From the NCBI RefSeq assembly GCF_025822245.1, contig NZ_JACKTL010000026.1, positions 186,001 to 250,000 of the forward strand: 64,000 nucleotides of DNA. Direction: 5' to 3'. The notes beneath the pieces are model-generated. The model was not told the origin of the DNA, searched no databases, and worked only from the letters and a program-made list of their open reading frames with translations. The stretch comes from Mycolicibacterium hodleri (GTDB lineage: Bacteria; Actinomycetota; Actinomycetes; Mycobacteriales; Mycobacteriaceae). This document shows, one piece after another, positions 63,348 to 64,000 of this stretch (positions within the stretch are counted from its first letter, which is position 1; each line of letters opens with the position of its first letter). The translations under genes and the position numbers were made by a program.

Positions 63348-63819
63348 CCCACCGTCACTCCCTGGCCTAAGTCCGGGCGCCCCGAGTTCGTCGTCATCGA
63401 ACACCATGATTGCGTAGATAGGGCGCAAGTGCTTTCGGAGTGGACGGGCCCCGCCGCACCACCTTCAATCGCCGCACCTGTCAGGAAGGCAGTACGACAC
63501 CCGTTCGGCGCGCCAACTCTTGGACGCGCGTTGATCACAGGATCGGCAAAACACAAATGTGGATGCACGCACGCGCGTACGGCTCGACTGCTGGGCTCAT
63601 CACCGACCAGCCTGCGGCGAAGTAAGTGGATTTACCCCGCGGCGAGGGGAATCGGAGGGTCGCTCAGCCAACCTTCAACCGCTGGGTCGCACAATGGTCG
63701 TCGGTTGAGCGTCGACGTGATGAAGGGCTGAGCACAGTGGTGCGTCCTAGGGCAAAGTTGCCCCTCACGTTCGGTGCGCCCGGCGGCGCGCTTTGCCGAG
63801 CGTCTGGTGTCGGTTCGAC
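63348..63819. other. Intergenic, nothing recognised
   Basis: 472 bp between the divergent protease and the esterase-like start. Small open frames exist but have no ribosome sites or family similarity. It must hold both promoters; I could not identify them. Confidence 0.5.
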
Positions 63820-64000
63820 GTGAGCTGGCTGGGGGATGCGGCCGCCTATGTGAGCCACCGGATCGCGGACGTGTCATTGATGCACGGCTGGTTCCCGTGG
63901 ACGGTTCAGGTGACGGCGGCGGTGCTGCTCGTGTTTGCGATCGGTCTCAGTTTCCGCCGGTGGTGGACGCCACGTCTGGCAGCCGCAGTCCTGGTGGGCG
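63820..64000 (+). CDS. Membrane-anchored esterase-like protein, N-terminal part only
   Basis: An open frame from GTG 63820 to the window edge (60 codons) begins SWLGDAAAYVSHRIADVSLM, continues HGWFPWTVQVTAAVLLVFAI, then a basic turn and a second hydrophobic segment. This resembles the N-terminal membrane domain of mycobacterial α/β-hydrolase-fold (antigen 85-like) esterases; the catalytic part would lie to the right. Identification rests on recollection of that N-terminal pattern. Confidence 0.6.
   Translation, partial: MSWLGDAAAYVSHRIADVSLMHGWFPWTVQVTAAVLLVFAIGLSFRRWWTPRLAAAVLVG

Noticed and set aside
59452..64000. Second attachment site (repeat of the tRNA-fMet 3' end)
   Set aside because: Searched by eye for TTCGAATCC, CATAACCC and CCCGCTACTA; none found. 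GGTTCGATCCCTC at about 60032 is only a partial resemblance.

Overview
The window is chromosomal DNA of a mycobacterium, most likely a rapid grower (Mycolicibacterium type). Base composition is strongly GC-rich, and the gene content is diagnostic: whiB1, whiB7, sigH-rshA, pdtaS, TB7.3, mycoredoxin, adnAB, uvrD2, MoeZ, the mycobacterial ribosomal peptide bL37, and MmpS-like and UPF0182 proteins. From memory of the M. tuberculosis map, about 1986-49512 follows the order Rv3228 to Rv3193c with few insertions.

Layout. 1-1981: two tandem aldo/keto reductases (the first cut by the window edge) and a methyltransferase. 1986-8769: rsgA-aroA, an SRAP-domain protein, two more methyltransferases, an SDR and a YbaK-type protein. 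8788-12393: a stress-signalling block with sigH behind its own SigH-type promoter, rshA, the bL37 peptide, TB7.3, pdtaS, and whiB1 facing pdtaS across a terminator. 12496-18157: a lipid/diacylglycerol kinase, the overlapping gpm2-entC-acetyltransferase chain, a ParA-like ATPase and a membrane-anchored propeller protein. 18177-27268: rhlE, a MiaE-like ferritin-fold protein, an MmpS-like protein, a DUF3107 protein with a TetR regulator, a DUF3152 metallopeptidase, moeZ, a TIGR02569 kinase-like protein, an alkyltransferase-like protein and lipV. 27332-38675: DNA repair (adnA-adnB, uvrD2) with kch-nudC and mycoredoxin. 38697-39444: whiB7 with a full attenuation leader (promoter, uORF, hairpin). 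39432-43067: an ABC1 kinase, then a Zur-type zinc-starvation locus (CobW-like protein divergent from zinc-independent L28, with a Cys-rich small protein). 43046-49512: a conserved E1-like cyclodehydratase, zincin, Lon-type PDZ protease and UPF0182 block. 49530-54432: a very large SARP/BTAD regulator next to an FAD oxidoreductase, with 11-bp-phased heptamer repeats between them.

54484-59451 is accessory DNA. The initiator tRNA gene is the attachment site of an integrated element carrying a tyrosine integrase, an excisionase and a MobF relaxase-helicase. Past the relaxase lies debris: the C-terminal remnant of a second integrase, a frameshifted PknH/LppH-type lipoprotein, and abutting remnants of a PEBP-family gene and a DJ-1/PfpI gene. 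Then come a ZIP metal transporter behind a convincing IdeR iron box, a secreted trypsin-like protease, and the start of a membrane-anchored esterase-like gene cut by the window end.

The most useful leads are the SARP-type repeats, the iron box before the ZIP gene, the second-integrase and PEBP/DJ-1 remnants, the Cys-rich protein co-translated with alternative L28, and the YcaO-less cyclodehydratase/protease block. No CRISPR array, rRNA or insertion sequence was seen.
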